A stretch of DNA of 64,000 nucleotides from Sulfurimicrobium sp964384915 (GCA_964384915.1 CAYLMA010000001.1:186001-250000); one strand, 5' to 3'; numbered from the stretch's first letter, positions 33,786-45,525 are shown. The notes: a model not told the origin generated them from the letters alone. Program-made: numbers and translations.

Positions 33786-34700
33786 ATGATTAAACAACGC
33801 ACATTGAAAAACGTCATCCGGGCGACCGGGATCGGCCTGCACACCGGTGAAAAGGTCTATCTGACCTTGCGCCCGGCTGCCCCGAATACCGGGATCGTGT
33901 TTCGCCGCGTTGATCTGCCGGAGCCCGTTGAAATCCAGGCCAGGCCGGATAACGTGGGTGACACACGCCTCTCTTCCACGCTGGAACAAAATGGTGCAAA
34001 AGTGTCCACCGTGGAGCATCTGATGGCCGCCCTAGCCGGACTCGGCATCGACAATATCTACGTCGACCTGTCTGCGGCCGAAGTGCCGATCATGGATGGA
34101 TCTGCCTCACCCTTTGTATTCCTGCTGCAATCAGCCGGTATCGAAGAGCAGAATACGGCCAAGAAATATATTCGCATCAAGAAAACGGTAGAAGTCCACG
34201 ATGGGGACAAATGGGTTCGCTTCGAGCCCTACAACGGCTTCAAGGTGAACTTCACGATTGCATTCGATCACCCCGTATTCGAAACTTCTGGCCAGTCCAT
34301 TACCCTGGACTTGGCCCAGGCGTCCTTCGTTAAGGAAATCTCGCGCGCCCGCACCTTCGGCTTCATGCAGGACGTGGAAACACTGCGCACCCACGGCCTG
34401 GCGCTTGGCGGCAGCATGGACAACGCCATCGTGATGGATGAATACCGCGTGCTCAACAGCGATGGGTTGCGCTATGAAGACGAATTCGTCAAGCACAAGG
34501 TACTTGATGCCGTGGGCGATCTCTACATTTTAGGTCATCCGCTGATCGGCGCCTTTACCGCCTACAAATCAGGGCACGCGCTTAACAACCGTCTGCTGCG
34601 CACCCTCCTGGCAGACGCCGAAGCATGGGAATACGCATCCTTCGACCAGGCCGAGCAAGCGCCCAGCGCCGTGCTGAACCTCTACAACCAGACCGCTTGA
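33786..34700 (+). CDS. lpxC: LpxC, UDP-3-O-acyl-N-acetylglucosamine deacetylase
   Basis: 304 residues, full length. The N-terminus MIKQRTLKNVIRATGIGLHT, the zinc-site region TVEHLMAALAGLGIDN, EVPIMDGSA and KHKVLDAVGDLYILGHP with HALNNRLLRTLL all match. It makes the committed step in lipid A synthesis in the cytoplasm. The family start MIKQRTLKN at 33786 is preferred over an in-frame start 12 codons earlier. Confidence 0.97.
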   Translation: MIKQRTLKNVIRATGIGLHTGEKVYLTLRPAAPNTGIVFRRVDLPEPVEIQARPDNVGDTRLSSTLEQNGAKVSTVEHLMAALAGLGIDNIYVDLSAAEVPIMDGSASPFVFLLQSAGIEEQNTAKKYIRIKKTVEVHDGDKWVRFEPYNGFKVNFTIAFDHPVFETSGQSITLDLAQASFVKEISRARTFGFMQDVETLRTHGLALGGSMDNAIVMDEYRVLNSDGLRYEDEFVKHKVLDAVGDLYILGHPLIGAFTAYKSGHALNNRLLRTLLADAEAWEYASFDQAEQAPSAVLNLYNQTA

Positions 34701-34891
34701 TCGTCCTTCGGCTTGTCATTTATCTGTCGCTGATCGGGATCGCCTCATCCCTGATTCTGGCACTGCTGCTGCGCGATCGGCGTTATTTCCGCCTGGCATG
34801 GCAAATTCTCAAGTTTTCAGTCGTATTGCTGCTTGTGTTTGCCGCCTTGGTCTTCATGGGACGGTCCGTCCTCTACCGCATGCCGCTCTAA
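34697..34891 (+). CDS. Small two-helix membrane protein
   Basis: 64 residues from a TTG that overlaps the lpxC stop (TTGA). Two hydrophobic helices (LVIYLSLIGIASSLILALLL and FSVVLLLVFAALVFMG) are linked by the basic loop RDRRYFRLAWQ. The coupling to lpxC supports translation. Its last 75 bases overlap the DUF721 gene on the other strand. Function unknown. Confidence 0.65.
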   Translation: MIVLRLVIYLSLIGIASSLILALLLRDRRYFRLAWQILKFSVVLLLVFAALVFMGRSVLYRMPL

Positions 34892-35302
34892 CATGGACTC
34901 AAGCGCCCGCTTAAGCGGCGACTCATCCAGCCGTTCCGCCAGCTGGCGCAAACTGGAGGCTCCCGCTGCGCCAAGGCGCAGCGTCTTGGGCGGCTTTTCC
35001 TGAGGCGGGCGGTAGCTCGCTTGCACTCGCACCAGAATTGAAGTAACCTCAAGCCCCGTTTTTTGGAATTTTTCCAGCACAGTCGGTGCAAGCTGCCGAA
35101 CTTTGGCAGCTACTGCGCCATTGTTTGCATACACCACTAGAACCCGGTCCTGCAAACCACTTATCCGGCACATCTGAGCCAAGGGCGGCGGCGCAAGCCT
35201 CTCCCATAAACGCTGCAATTCAGACAAGCGAGCGACGCGCTCAGCCAAAGCAGCAAGGCCGGACGTTGAAGTGAAGAAGGACTGCAGTTTACGTACGCTC
35301 AT
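34817..35302 (-). CDS. DUF721/DciA-like protein
   Basis: 161 residues. Contains the DUF721 (DciA) core: LQRLWERLAPPPLAQMCRI, then a KH-like LQDRVLVVYANNGAVAAKVRQL and VTSILVRVQ. DciA proteins recruit replicative DnaB helicase in most bacteria lacking DnaC; this short form by lpxC-secA is commonly annotated only as DUF721. The C-terminal half is charged and likely disordered. Start MSVRKLQSFF at 35302 chosen for family match. Divergent from the M23 peptidase gene by 15 bases. Confidence 0.8.
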   Translation of the reverse strand: MSVRKLQSFFTSTSGLAALAERVARLSELQRLWERLAPPPLAQMCRISGLQDRVLVVYANNGAVAAKVRQLAPTVLEKFQKTGLEVTSILVRVQASYRPPQEKPPKTLRLGAAGASSLRQLAERLDESPLKRALESMLERHAVEDGPSHEDQGGKHKQQYD

Positions 35303-35317
35303 GGAGGGTTTTGCCTC

Positions 35318-36181
35318 GTGAACATTATTTTTGTATCGAATAGTCTGGCCAGGAGCAAAAGCATCACGCTTGGCCGCTACCAAGCCACCGCACTCATCCT
35401 AGGATGGGCAATTATGCCCGTCATTATCGCCGCAGTGTTCTATTATTCCATGCTTCCCGGCAACCCGGCGCAACCGAAAGCCACCCATCTACAGGAAAAC
35501 CTCAACACCATGGCCGCCCGACTTGGTCAGTTGCAAGCGCAAGTGCTGCGCCTGGACGCCGTAGGCGGGAGGCTTGCCAAACACTTCGGCCTGCCCGAAC
35601 AGGAATTTGATTTTCGCAAACCGCCGGGCCAGGGGGGCGCAGAAACACGCACCCCCCAGTATCAACTGGATGCACATCAACTTGAACATGAACTGGCCGT
35701 GTTCGCCCAGCAAATGGAAAAGCGCTCCGAAAGCCTGAGCGTGCTCGAAGCCATGACCCTGCGCGAACAGGTTGCAAAAAGCACCTCTCCCACCCTGCAG
35801 CCTGTCTCAGCCGGATGGTTTTCATCCAATTTTGGCTGGCGGCTCGACCCATTCAGTGGAAAGAAGGCTTTTCATGAAGGCGTTGATTTCATGGCGGAGG
35901 TCGGCACCCCCATCAAAGCCGCCGCTGGCGGCGTGGTTGTTTACTCTGATTATCACCCCCAATATGGTAATATGATTGACATTGACCATGGCAATGGCAT
36001 GGTCAGCCGCTATGCACATGCCTCTAAGCGGCTGGTCAAGATTGACGACATTGTCCTGCAGGGCCAGAAAATTGCTGAAGTTGGCTCTAGCGGTCGCTCC
36101 ACCGGACCGCACCTGCATTTCGAGGTGTTGAGAAACGGCGCCCCGCAAAACCCGGCACGTTATCTGCAAACCGCCGGTTAA
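35318..36181 (+). CDS. M23-family cell-wall endopeptidase
   Basis: 287 residues, GTG start. One N-terminal membrane anchor (ALILGWAIMPVIIAAVFYYS, about 27-46), a coiled-coil-prone region to 155 and the C-terminal lysostaphin-type domain from about 165 with zinc motifs HEGVD (HxxxD) and HLHFE (HxH). FGWRLDPFSGKKAFHEGVDF is the family entry strand. It probably cuts peptide crosslinks in peptidoglycan from the periplasmic side. The position before secA is common in Betaproteobacteria. Confidence 0.93.
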   Translation: MNIIFVSNSLARSKSITLGRYQATALILGWAIMPVIIAAVFYYSMLPGNPAQPKATHLQENLNTMAARLGQLQAQVLRLDAVGGRLAKHFGLPEQEFDFRKPPGQGGAETRTPQYQLDAHQLEHELAVFAQQMEKRSESLSVLEAMTLREQVAKSTSPTLQPVSAGWFSSNFGWRLDPFSGKKAFHEGVDFMAEVGTPIKAAAGGVVVYSDYHPQYGNMIDIDHGNGMVSRYAHASKRLVKIDDIVLQGQKIAEVGSSGRSTGPHLHFEVLRNGAPQNPARYLQTAG

Positions 36182-36193
36182 CAAACAACTGGA

Positions 36194-36241
36194 GGCTCAG
36201 GAAATTCGGCATCCGTCTGGATGCTCAGAATTGCCTGAGCC
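36194..36241 (+). terminator. Long hairpin between M23 peptidase gene and secA
   Basis: GGCTCAGG...CCTGAGCC outside with AATT pairing, and GCATCC/GGATGC around a GTCT loop inside, giving a near-complete stem of about 22 pairs with small bulges. It is followed by TTCCTAATTTTTG, a broken T-run. It may terminate the peptidase transcript or structure the secA leader. Confidence 0.65.
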
Positions 36242-36266
36242 TTCCTAATTTTTGATAGAAGTTTCC

Positions 36267-38996
<2,730 letters not shown>

Positions 38997-39069
38997 ACGC
39001 CGGCCTTGAATACGCCGAGCCCACGCCTGCAATTCTAGGGAAGCCATCGGCCACACGAACAGCCGCGGC

Positions 39070-39096
39070 GGGGCAGCCCTTTCCCAGCGCTGCCCC
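39070..39096 (+). terminator. GC-rich hairpin after secA
   Basis: GGGGCAGC / GCTGCCCC stem with an 11-base loop in the 167-base gap between secA and the mog gene. No T-run follows, so it may be a weak or Rho-assisted terminator. Confidence 0.4.
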
Positions 39097-39163
39097 CCGG
39101 CACAACGGGGGCCCAAGGAACACCCCCTTGCGAATCATCAGCGCCATCATGTAAGGAGCCGCC

Positions 39164-39733
39164 ATGAATCAAACCCTCCCCCCTGCAAAAATCGGCTTCA
39201 TCACGGTCAGCGACCGGGCATTCCAGGGCGTCTACGAGGACCAGGGCATTCCCGCCCTGCGCACTTGGCTGGAGACGGCTCTCGCCACGCCTTACCAAGC
39301 CATCACGCGCCTGGTGCCGGACGAACAGGCGCAAATCGAAGCCGCATTGAAACAACTGGTGGATGAGGAAGGCTGCTGTCTGGTGCTCACCACCGGCGGC
39401 ACCGGCCCGGCACCGCGCGACGTCACGCCGGAGGCCACACTGGCCGTGGCGGACAGGGTGCTGGATGGATTTGGCGAGCAAATGCGCGCAGTAAGCCTGA
39501 AATACGTGCCAACCGCCATTCTGTCGCGCCAGGTAGGTGTGATTCGCAAACAATGCCTGATCCTCAATCTGCCCGGACAGCCCAAGGCAATCAAGGAAAC
39601 GCTGGATGGCGTTTTCGCTGCCGTTCCCTACTGTATCGACCTGATCGGCGGCCCTTATCTTGAAACGCTGCCGGAAGCGGTGCAACCCTTCCGTCCCAAG
39701 TCGGCGCAACGGCCAAAACCGGAAAACGGCTAA
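39164..39733 (+). CDS. mog: Mog/MoaB-family molybdopterin adenylyltransferase
   Basis: 189 residues. MoCF fold with GFITVSDRAFQGVYEDQGIP and the TTGGTGPAPRDVTPEAT nucleotide loop, then LNLPGQPKAIKETLDGVFAAVPYCIDLIGG, which matches the Mog subgroup. It adenylates molybdopterin before molybdenum insertion. AAGGAG is six bases from the ATG. Molybdoenzymes such as nitrate reductase or sulfur oxidoreductases would be clients; none is in the window. Confidence 0.93.
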   Translation: MNQTLPPAKIGFITVSDRAFQGVYEDQGIPALRTWLETALATPYQAITRLVPDEQAQIEAALKQLVDEEGCCLVLTTGGTGPAPRDVTPEATLAVADRVLDGFGEQMRAVSLKYVPTAILSRQVGVIRKQCLILNLPGQPKAIKETLDGVFAAVPYCIDLIGGPYLETLPEAVQPFRPKSAQRPKPENG

Positions 39734-39806
39734 AAACATGTCTTTTGCATTAAACGGCGGGCAGCGTACAATCCAGCCGCACGAAACAGAATGATCCGGG
39801 AGTGCC

Positions 39807-41405
39807 ATGTTTGACTTCAAGGGGCTGATCAACGCCCTGCTGCGCAAAACCAGCGATGATCCCGTTGGCGACCTCAGATCCGCCACCATCTGGGTGCAGG
39901 AACTGCCTCGGAACGACATCCACCAGGCACATCAGGAGATCGTCAAGGCCCTCGGCGGCCTCAACCGGAATTCCGACACCTCGCTCAAGGAACGGATACG
40001 GGTTCTGCTCTATCTCGATGAAAAATCCAGTTCCCTCCAGGAAACCCTGTGCCGCGAGTACCTTGCCGAGACCGATAATCCCGACAGCGCAGCACGTCAA
40101 CGGCTCCCCACCATTTTGCAGTTCTGGGAGGAAATGGGAGCGGGTTACGAACAATGTATCCGCACTTTTGCCAAAGCTCCCGGCAATGCAAAAATTCGCG
40201 AGCAACTCCCTTTGCTGACCGCCAAGGCCTTGCATTTTCATGCCATGCAGGCAAAGTGGAGCCACATGCGCTACCTGCCGGTCGAGTCACATGTTTGGCG
40301 CCGCCTGCACCGGCTTTACCTGTTCGCGGAACAGGAAAAAATAGAGCGCGTTCCGGTGCGGCTACGCCCTGACCAGGACGACACCAACTGCACCAGCGAG
40401 TATCTCCAGCCGATGATGCTGCATCTGTCCAACCCCGCCAGCCTGCGCCCGGCACAGATCGAGAGCATCGACCTGTGGCTCGACAGTTGGGCGAAAAGCC
40501 TGGTAATCGAGTCCGGCTTCCGCCCCCACCGTCAGCTCTATGCCGTCAATCTGGGCGACACCAAGCCAGCCAGAAAACTGCGCCGCAACATGCTGGGGGA
40601 GAAATACCGCTACTGGGGCATCGAACTGATGCTGGTGGTTATCGCCAAAACCGTGGAACAGCTCAAGCAGGGAGAACTGCCCGCCCGTCTCAAACTGGGG
40701 GAGGATTGCCGCCTGCCAGCCTGCCTCGAACTGATCGAAGAGATTACCGAACGCTGGTCAGGACAAGCCACCACGCGCAAGCACACCAGGGTAGCGGCCG
40801 AAAAATCGCTGCTGGTGATGCAGGGCTTTGCCAATATATTGGCGCATCTGCGGGGCGGCAAGAAGAGCGGTGTCGCGGCAACTTTCAGCGTTGAAAACAC
40901 AGACATGCATACCGCGCTGAAGCCAAGCGGAGAACCCGAACTGTTTGAACCCGGAGCGCAGCAATGGCAGGTTGAAAATGAATCGCTGAGCGGCTATGGC
41001 GTCACTTTTACGCGTAGCAACAAGGAAGCGTTGAAAATCGGCACGCTGGTGGGCCTCAAGGGAGCTATCGGCAAGAGCTTTGCCATCGGCATCGTGCGCC
41101 GCATCAGCAACGAACCGCCGCACAAGGTCCACGCAGGCATCCAGACCCTGAGCCAGACAGCCATTGCAGTCGAACTTCATCCCCTGCCCGGCGAGCAGGG
41201 CACGCCACACCCCGCCATTTACCTGCCCGAACTGCCAAAACTTGGACTGGGGCGCAGCCTGCTGCTGTCCGCCTCTGTGTATGCTCCGGCACGGCTGGTT
41301 CAGCTCAAGGCACAAGGCAAGACTTATACCATTCGCCTGCATGCGGCGGTTGAACACGGCCCGGATTATGTCCAGGCGGGATTTGACGTGGTTTCCAAGG
41401 GCTAG
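39807..41405 (+). CDS. Unknown 532-residue protein with possible degenerate PilZ-like C-terminus
   Basis: Soluble, no signal peptide. Residues 1-370 are mostly helical with no recognised motif (MFDFKGLINALLRKTSDDPV; HMRYLPVESHVWRRLHRLY). From about residue 385 a beta-rich region has WQVENESLSGYGVTFTRSN, where N-E-S-L-S-G fits the [D/N]xSxxG motif of PilZ domains, then LVGLKGAIGKSFAIGIVRRI. The RxxxR half of the c-di-GMP motif is not seen, so ligand binding is doubtful. It stands between mog and an esterase gene. The gene is surely real given length and composition; function is unknown. Confidence 0.7.
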   Translation: MFDFKGLINALLRKTSDDPVGDLRSATIWVQELPRNDIHQAHQEIVKALGGLNRNSDTSLKERIRVLLYLDEKSSSLQETLCREYLAETDNPDSAARQRLPTILQFWEEMGAGYEQCIRTFAKAPGNAKIREQLPLLTAKALHFHAMQAKWSHMRYLPVESHVWRRLHRLYLFAEQEKIERVPVRLRPDQDDTNCTSEYLQPMMLHLSNPASLRPAQIESIDLWLDSWAKSLVIESGFRPHRQLYAVNLGDTKPARKLRRNMLGEKYRYWGIELMLVVIAKTVEQLKQGELPARLKLGEDCRLPACLELIEEITERWSGQATTRKHTRVAAEKSLLVMQGFANILAHLRGGKKSGVAATFSVENTDMHTALKPSGEPELFEPGAQQWQVENESLSGYGVTFTRSNKEALKIGTLVGLKGAIGKSFAIGIVRRISNEPPHKVHAGIQTLSQTAIAVELHPLPGEQGTPHPAIYLPELPKLGLGRSLLLSASVYAPARLVQLKAQGKTYTIRLHAAVEHGPDYVQAGFDVVSKG

Positions 41406-41417
41406 GAAAACACTCAT

Positions 41418-42083
41418 ATGGATGCGTTAGAAATCACCACCGGCACAAACCCATCCAGGGCCGTCATCTGGCTGCACGGACTGGGCGCCGATGGTCACGA
41501 TTTCGCCCCCATCGTTCCCGAGCTTGGCCTGCCACCCCAACTGGCAGTGCGCTTCATCTTCCCGCACGCCCCGCTACTGCCGGTCACGATCAATAACGGC
41601 TACATCATGCCCGCCTGGTACGACGTCTTCAGCCAGGACCTGCGCCAGACTGAGGACGAAGCCGGCATCCGCGCCTCACAGCAGAGAGTGGAGGCGCTGA
41701 TCCAAAGGGAAGAAGCGCGCGGCATTCCTGCCTCACGCATCGTGCTGGCTGGCTTCTCCCAGGGCGGTGCCATCGCGCTTCACACCGGCTTGCGCCATAC
41801 CCCCACCCTGGCGGGCGTGCTGGCGCTCTCCACCTATCTGCCCCTGCCTCAAACGCTGGGCACCGAAGCCAGTCCGGCCAATGCCGGAGTGCCGATCTTC
41901 ATGGCACATGGCACGTCGGACAGCGTCATCCCCGTTGGACAAGGCATCGCCTCGCGCGTTTGGCTGGAAGAGCATGGCTACGCAGTCGAGTGGCGAGAGT
42001 ATCCGATGGCCCACTCCGTATGCCCGGAAGAAATTTCGGATATCGGCCAGTGGCTGGCTCAGGTGCTAACTGCCGAGCCGTAA
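41418..42083 (+). CDS. Alpha/beta hydrolase, phospholipase/carboxylesterase family
   Basis: 221 residues. The family start VIWLHGLGADGHDF, the nucleophile elbow GFSQGGAIA (Ser near 115), a catalytic Asp in AHGTSDSVIP and His in PMAHSVCPEE are visible. Members hydrolyse short acyl esters or deacylate thioester-linked proteins; the substrate is not known. Located 12 bases after the unknown 532-residue gene, probably co-transcribed. Confidence 0.92.
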   Translation: MDALEITTGTNPSRAVIWLHGLGADGHDFAPIVPELGLPPQLAVRFIFPHAPLLPVTINNGYIMPAWYDVFSQDLRQTEDEAGIRASQQRVEALIQREEARGIPASRIVLAGFSQGGAIALHTGLRHTPTLAGVLALSTYLPLPQTLGTEASPANAGVPIFMAHGTSDSVIPVGQGIASRVWLEEHGYAVEWREYPMAHSVCPEEISDIGQWLAQVLTAEP

Positions 42084-42097
42084 AGAAAAAAGGCGCC

Positions 42098-43180
42098 TCA
42101 CAGTCCCTGCAGCAATTCCCGCACCGCCGCCAGCACCCTCCCGACCGGAATCGCTTCCAGACATTCGCTGCGCTTGCCGCCACCACAGCCATCATTGCCG
42201 CACGGGCGGCAAATATGCTCCGAAGTCAGGATGCGATGCGGCACGCGCCACGGACCCCATTCCAGATCGCCGCTGGGCCCGAACAGGACGGCCACCGGCG
42301 TTTGCATTGCCGCTGCGATATGCATGGGCGCCGAATCAACGCCGACAAACACTTTAGCCATGGCCGTCAGCGCCGCCAGTTGTTTCAGGCTCAGTTGCCC
42401 TGAAAGATCCACTACCGGCCGTTCAAGCGGCGCCAACATCTCCCGTACCAGCGCTTGCTCAGCCGCATCCGGCGCCGCCGTGACCACAATCCGCAGGCCT
42501 TGGGCTTGCAAGGAGCGCATCAACTCCGTCATGTGGCCGCTTGGCCAGCACTTGAACATCCAGCGCGAAGCCGGATGGATATGAATAAAATCCTTGCCCG
42601 CAAGGCCATGCTGCTCCAGTCTATGCCGCACATCCTCTCGCGCCGCCTCGCCCGGATCAAGCGTCAGCATGCGCTCACTTTCAGCCGGATAAATGCCAAT
42701 CCTGCGCAAGGCATCGAGTTGCGTCTCGACCGTGTGGCGGAACGTTCCGCCTGGAACGGGATAGAAATGGGTAAAGCTGTTGCGCCAGAAACGGCCACGC
42801 CCGCGCACATTCCGCGTCACGGCATGCGGCGCGTCCAGCAAGCGGGCTAGCCAGGCGCCACGATTATGCTCCGTGAGATGGATGACCAGGTCGTACTGCC
42901 TGGCCCGCAGGCGCGAGAGCAGACGCCACTCCTCGCCCATCTGCCCGAGGGGCCCAAGTTTTTTCCAGTTCCGGTCTATGGTATGCACTTCCGAGATGGC
43001 CGGATGAAGCGTCAGCATCTCCGCCGTATCCAGGTAAACCAGGGCATCCACCTCAAGCTGAGGGGCGTGGTTTTTCAATACCGTGAACACCGGAGAGGCC
43101 AAAAGCACGTCGCCGTGGTGGCGCAGCTTGATGACCAGGACGCGGCGCAGTGGATTCAGATCGATTGCATCTTTAAGCAT
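42098..43180 (-). CDS. waaQ: Glycosyltransferase family 9, LPS heptosyltransferase III-like
   Basis: 360 residues. GT9 motifs: VLVIKLRHHGDVLLASPVF at the start, IHPASRWMFKCWPSGHMTEL near 190, FVGVDSAPMHIAAAMQTPVAVLFGPSG near 270, and a C-terminal Cys-rich EHICRPCGNDGCGGGKRSEC. It best fits the putative heptosyltransferase III (WaaQ) group acting on the inner LPS core. The family start at 43180 was chosen over a TTG at 43228. It stands downstream of the vitamin B12 receptor gene. Confidence 0.85.
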   Translation of the reverse strand: MLKDAIDLNPLRRVLVIKLRHHGDVLLASPVFTVLKNHAPQLEVDALVYLDTAEMLTLHPAISEVHTIDRNWKKLGPLGQMGEEWRLLSRLRARQYDLVIHLTEHNRGAWLARLLDAPHAVTRNVRGRGRFWRNSFTHFYPVPGGTFRHTVETQLDALRRIGIYPAESERMLTLDPGEAAREDVRHRLEQHGLAGKDFIHIHPASRWMFKCWPSGHMTELMRSLQAQGLRIVVTAAPDAAEQALVREMLAPLERPVVDLSGQLSLKQLAALTAMAKVFVGVDSAPMHIAAAMQTPVAVLFGPSGDLEWGPWRVPHRILTSEHICRPCGNDGCGGGKRSECLEAIPVGRVLAAVRELLQGL

Positions 43181-43211
43181 GCCCGCACGATAGCAAAGTT
43201 TGGTGTAAAAG

Positions 43212-43244
43212 AAAAAGGCGGACCGCAATGCAGTCCGCCTTTTT
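43212..43244 (-). terminator. Rho-independent terminator of the TonB receptor gene
   Basis: A perfect 12-base stem AAAAAGGCGGAC / GTCCGCCTTTTT with a short loop, 15 bases past the receptor stop. T-tracts are present in both directions. Confidence 0.9.
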
Positions 43245-43258
43245 GCGCTGCCAGCTCC

Positions 43259-45265
43259 TTACTTGAACGTATAGCCGACGCTAACCGCCAGGTTGCGCTC
43301 CGCCATGGGGTAGGCCGTGTAGCGGCCCGGAGTCCATGTGCTCCGCGTGCCATAGGTGAAGTATTTTTCGTTCAGCAGGTTGTTGATGCCTGCCGCCAGC
43401 GTCCAGTCACCCTCCTTGTGCACCAGCTTCAGGTCGACGACAGTATAGTCCGGCATCTTCTGGTTGAAGCTGTTGGTCTGGTCGTTGTCGAAATACTGCT
43501 CTCCGGTGTAGCTGACCGTTCCATTCAGGCGTGTTTTCTCCGATAGAAACCAGGAAGCGCCCATGGTCGCGCGGTGCCTTGGCACATTGGGGATGTTTTT
43601 CCCGGAAAGGTCGGTGCCGCCATAAACGCCTTCGCGGAACTTGGCATCCGTGTAGGTGTAATTTGCAAACAACCCGACGCTACGGGAAATGGCCATCTTT
43701 CCATCAAGCTCCATGCCCTGCCGGCGGGTCGGCGAGAGATTCATGTTTTCGAAAGTCAGGACGTTGAAGTGAATCTCGTTATTGATATCCATTTGGTACA
43801 GCGCGCCGCGCAGGCTGAAGCCATCCCCCTGGTGCTCGACGCCGATTTCGCGGTCATGCGATGTCTGGGGTTCCAGCATGTTCACCGTGTAAGTGAAGCT
43901 GTTATAGACGTCATTGACGGTGGCGACGCGGAAGCTGCGCCCAAGCTTGCCGAACAGGCTGGTCTGATGGTCGAGCTTGTGCCGCAGGCCGAGCTCGAAG
44001 GCGCGCGGACTGCGATCCTGGGATAGGTCGTTGGCGGGATTGGCCAGGTCCTTGACGTGATACTGAATGGACTGGATACGCCCGCCGAGCAGCAGGCTGG
44101 TCGCATCGCTCAGTCGGGCGCTGTCCTGGGCATAGAAAGCAAGGCTGCGCTGGGTACCGGAGGGATGATTGGCGGGCGAGGCAATGCCGGCAGGACTGGC
44201 GGTGCCGCGTGAATCATAGTCCCAGTGCATCACATCCAGCCCTGTGACCAGGCTATGCGGCAGGCCAAAAGCATTCCCAATGATTTTCAGACGCGGCGTC
44301 ACGGACAATAGATCGAGGTCGGTTTCCAGGTATCTGTCCCAAGCCGAGCTTGGGTAGGTTGGATTGTATATAGCCTCGGTTTTGCTGCGGTAGGCGATTT
44401 CGCCGGCGAATTCGCCAAAGGCCAGGGAGCGGTTGAGGCCCAGCCCGATGTGGTGGCCGTCACGGGTGGCATAATCATTGGGCGTCGCCGCCCCGCGCGG
44501 GTCTGTTTCCAGTTGGTTGACGCCGATGGTCGGGTCGACCAGGCGGCTGCCGGGCAGACGCAGATCCTGGCTGTCAGCGCCGAACTTGAGGCTGAAATCA
44601 TTGCTGCCGGCGGCAAAGCGCAAATCCCCCTCGATGTTCTTCTGCACATTGTGGTTGTTGCGGCGGTAGCCATCCGATTCGTAGTGGTTCGCGGCAAGCC
44701 TCAGGGCGGCGGACTCCCCCCCAATATTGAGCAGGCCTTCCAGGCTCCGGGTATCGTAGCTGGCCGCGCTCGCCTTGATTTCACCGGCAACGCCCTTGCG
44801 CGGCGCGCGGGTAATGATGTTGATGGTGCCGCCGCTGGCGCCGTCGCCATACAATACTGCGCCACTGTTGCGCATGATCTCGATGCGCTCGATAGCGCCA
44901 ACCGGAATGGACGACCATTTCACCGTGCTTTGGTCGATGTCGTTGAGGCGCTGCCCGTCGAGCAGCACCAGGGTATTCTGGTTGCCGGTCATGCCGAAGC
45001 CGCGCATATCGATCGACCAATCCGGCGTGCCGGTCATGTTGCGGCCGGAAATGCCGGCCTGCTCCATCAGCAGTTCGGGCAGGGAGCGCGCCGGGCTGCG
45101 GGCAATATCCTCGCGCGTGATCACGGTGACATTGAGCGGGGAAGTGTTTGGCTTGGACGGGAAGCGCGTCGCCGTCACCACGATTTCACCACCATCGAAT
45201 ACCGGAATTTCCTCGCCGAAGGCGGGAAAAGAAAGGGCCAAAAGGCCGGGAAGCAGGCGTTTCAT
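43259..45265 (-). CDS. btuB: TonB-dependent outer-membrane receptor, BtuB-like
   Basis: 668 residues. Signal peptide MKRLLPGLLALSFPAFG, TonB-box-like EIVVTATRF near residue 30, a plug domain (PELLMEQAGISGRNM; GFGMTGNQNTLVLLDGQRLND) and a 22-strand barrel ending in the C-terminal aromatic residue (VSVGYTFK). The cobalamin riboswitch upstream shows its substrate is vitamin B12 or another corrinoid. AAGGAG lies seven bases before the ATG at 45265. No btuCDF genes are in the window. Confidence 0.9.
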   Translation of the reverse strand: MKRLLPGLLALSFPAFGEEIPVFDGGEIVVTATRFPSKPNTSPLNVTVITREDIARSPARSLPELLMEQAGISGRNMTGTPDWSIDMRGFGMTGNQNTLVLLDGQRLNDIDQSTVKWSSIPVGAIERIEIMRNSGAVLYGDGASGGTINIITRAPRKGVAGEIKASAASYDTRSLEGLLNIGGESAALRLAANHYESDGYRRNNHNVQKNIEGDLRFAAGSNDFSLKFGADSQDLRLPGSRLVDPTIGVNQLETDPRGAATPNDYATRDGHHIGLGLNRSLAFGEFAGEIAYRSKTEAIYNPTYPSSAWDRYLETDLDLLSVTPRLKIIGNAFGLPHSLVTGLDVMHWDYDSRGTASPAGIASPANHPSGTQRSLAFYAQDSARLSDATSLLLGGRIQSIQYHVKDLANPANDLSQDRSPRAFELGLRHKLDHQTSLFGKLGRSFRVATVNDVYNSFTYTVNMLEPQTSHDREIGVEHQGDGFSLRGALYQMDINNEIHFNVLTFENMNLSPTRRQGMELDGKMAISRSVGLFANYTYTDAKFREGVYGGTDLSGKNIPNVPRHRATMGASWFLSEKTRLNGTVSYTGEQYFDNDQTNSFNQKMPDYTVVDLKLVHKEGDWTLAAGINNLLNEKYFTYGTRSTWTPGRYTAYPMAERNLAVSVGYTFK

Positions 45266-45320
45266 ATCGATCTCCTTGATGCGCATGCCATCCCGCAAGC
45301 GCCGAGGTTGGGAAAATTCG

Positions 45321-45525
45321 AAGGCCGGTCTCCGGGCTTGTGAGCATTAACTTGCCGCCTTCCCATGACCTTGCCTGTTTTAAGCAGGCACTGAATCACA
45401 GTGGCATTGTGGCAAGTTCGCGCTCACTTACCGTTGCGGGGGCAGCACAGGCTTGTGCTCAATGATGGGAGCAGACCTGTTTCCCGTTTCACTCCGCTGC
45501 CGGATGGCAGACGAAGCACCTTCAA
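45321..45525 (-). ncRNA. Cobalamin riboswitch
   Basis: Reading the minus strand from 45525, the leader has GGTGCTTCGTCTGCC, then the conserved core GCTGCCCCCGCAACGGTAA and, near the 3' end, the B12 box AAGCCCGGAGACCGGCC. These are the diagnostic elements in the correct order and spacing. It ends about 55 bases before the BtuB-like start, so B12 binding would hide the ribosome site or terminate transcription of that gene. Confidence 0.95.

Noticed and set aside
39164..39733. MoaB (first-step molybdopterin enzyme) instead of Mog
   Set aside because: Length and the C-terminal LNLPGQPKAIKETLDG pattern fit Mog better, though the families are close.
44450..45343. Antisense frame over the TonB receptor
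   Set aside because: Composition is that of a shadow frame and it covers part of the riboswitch.
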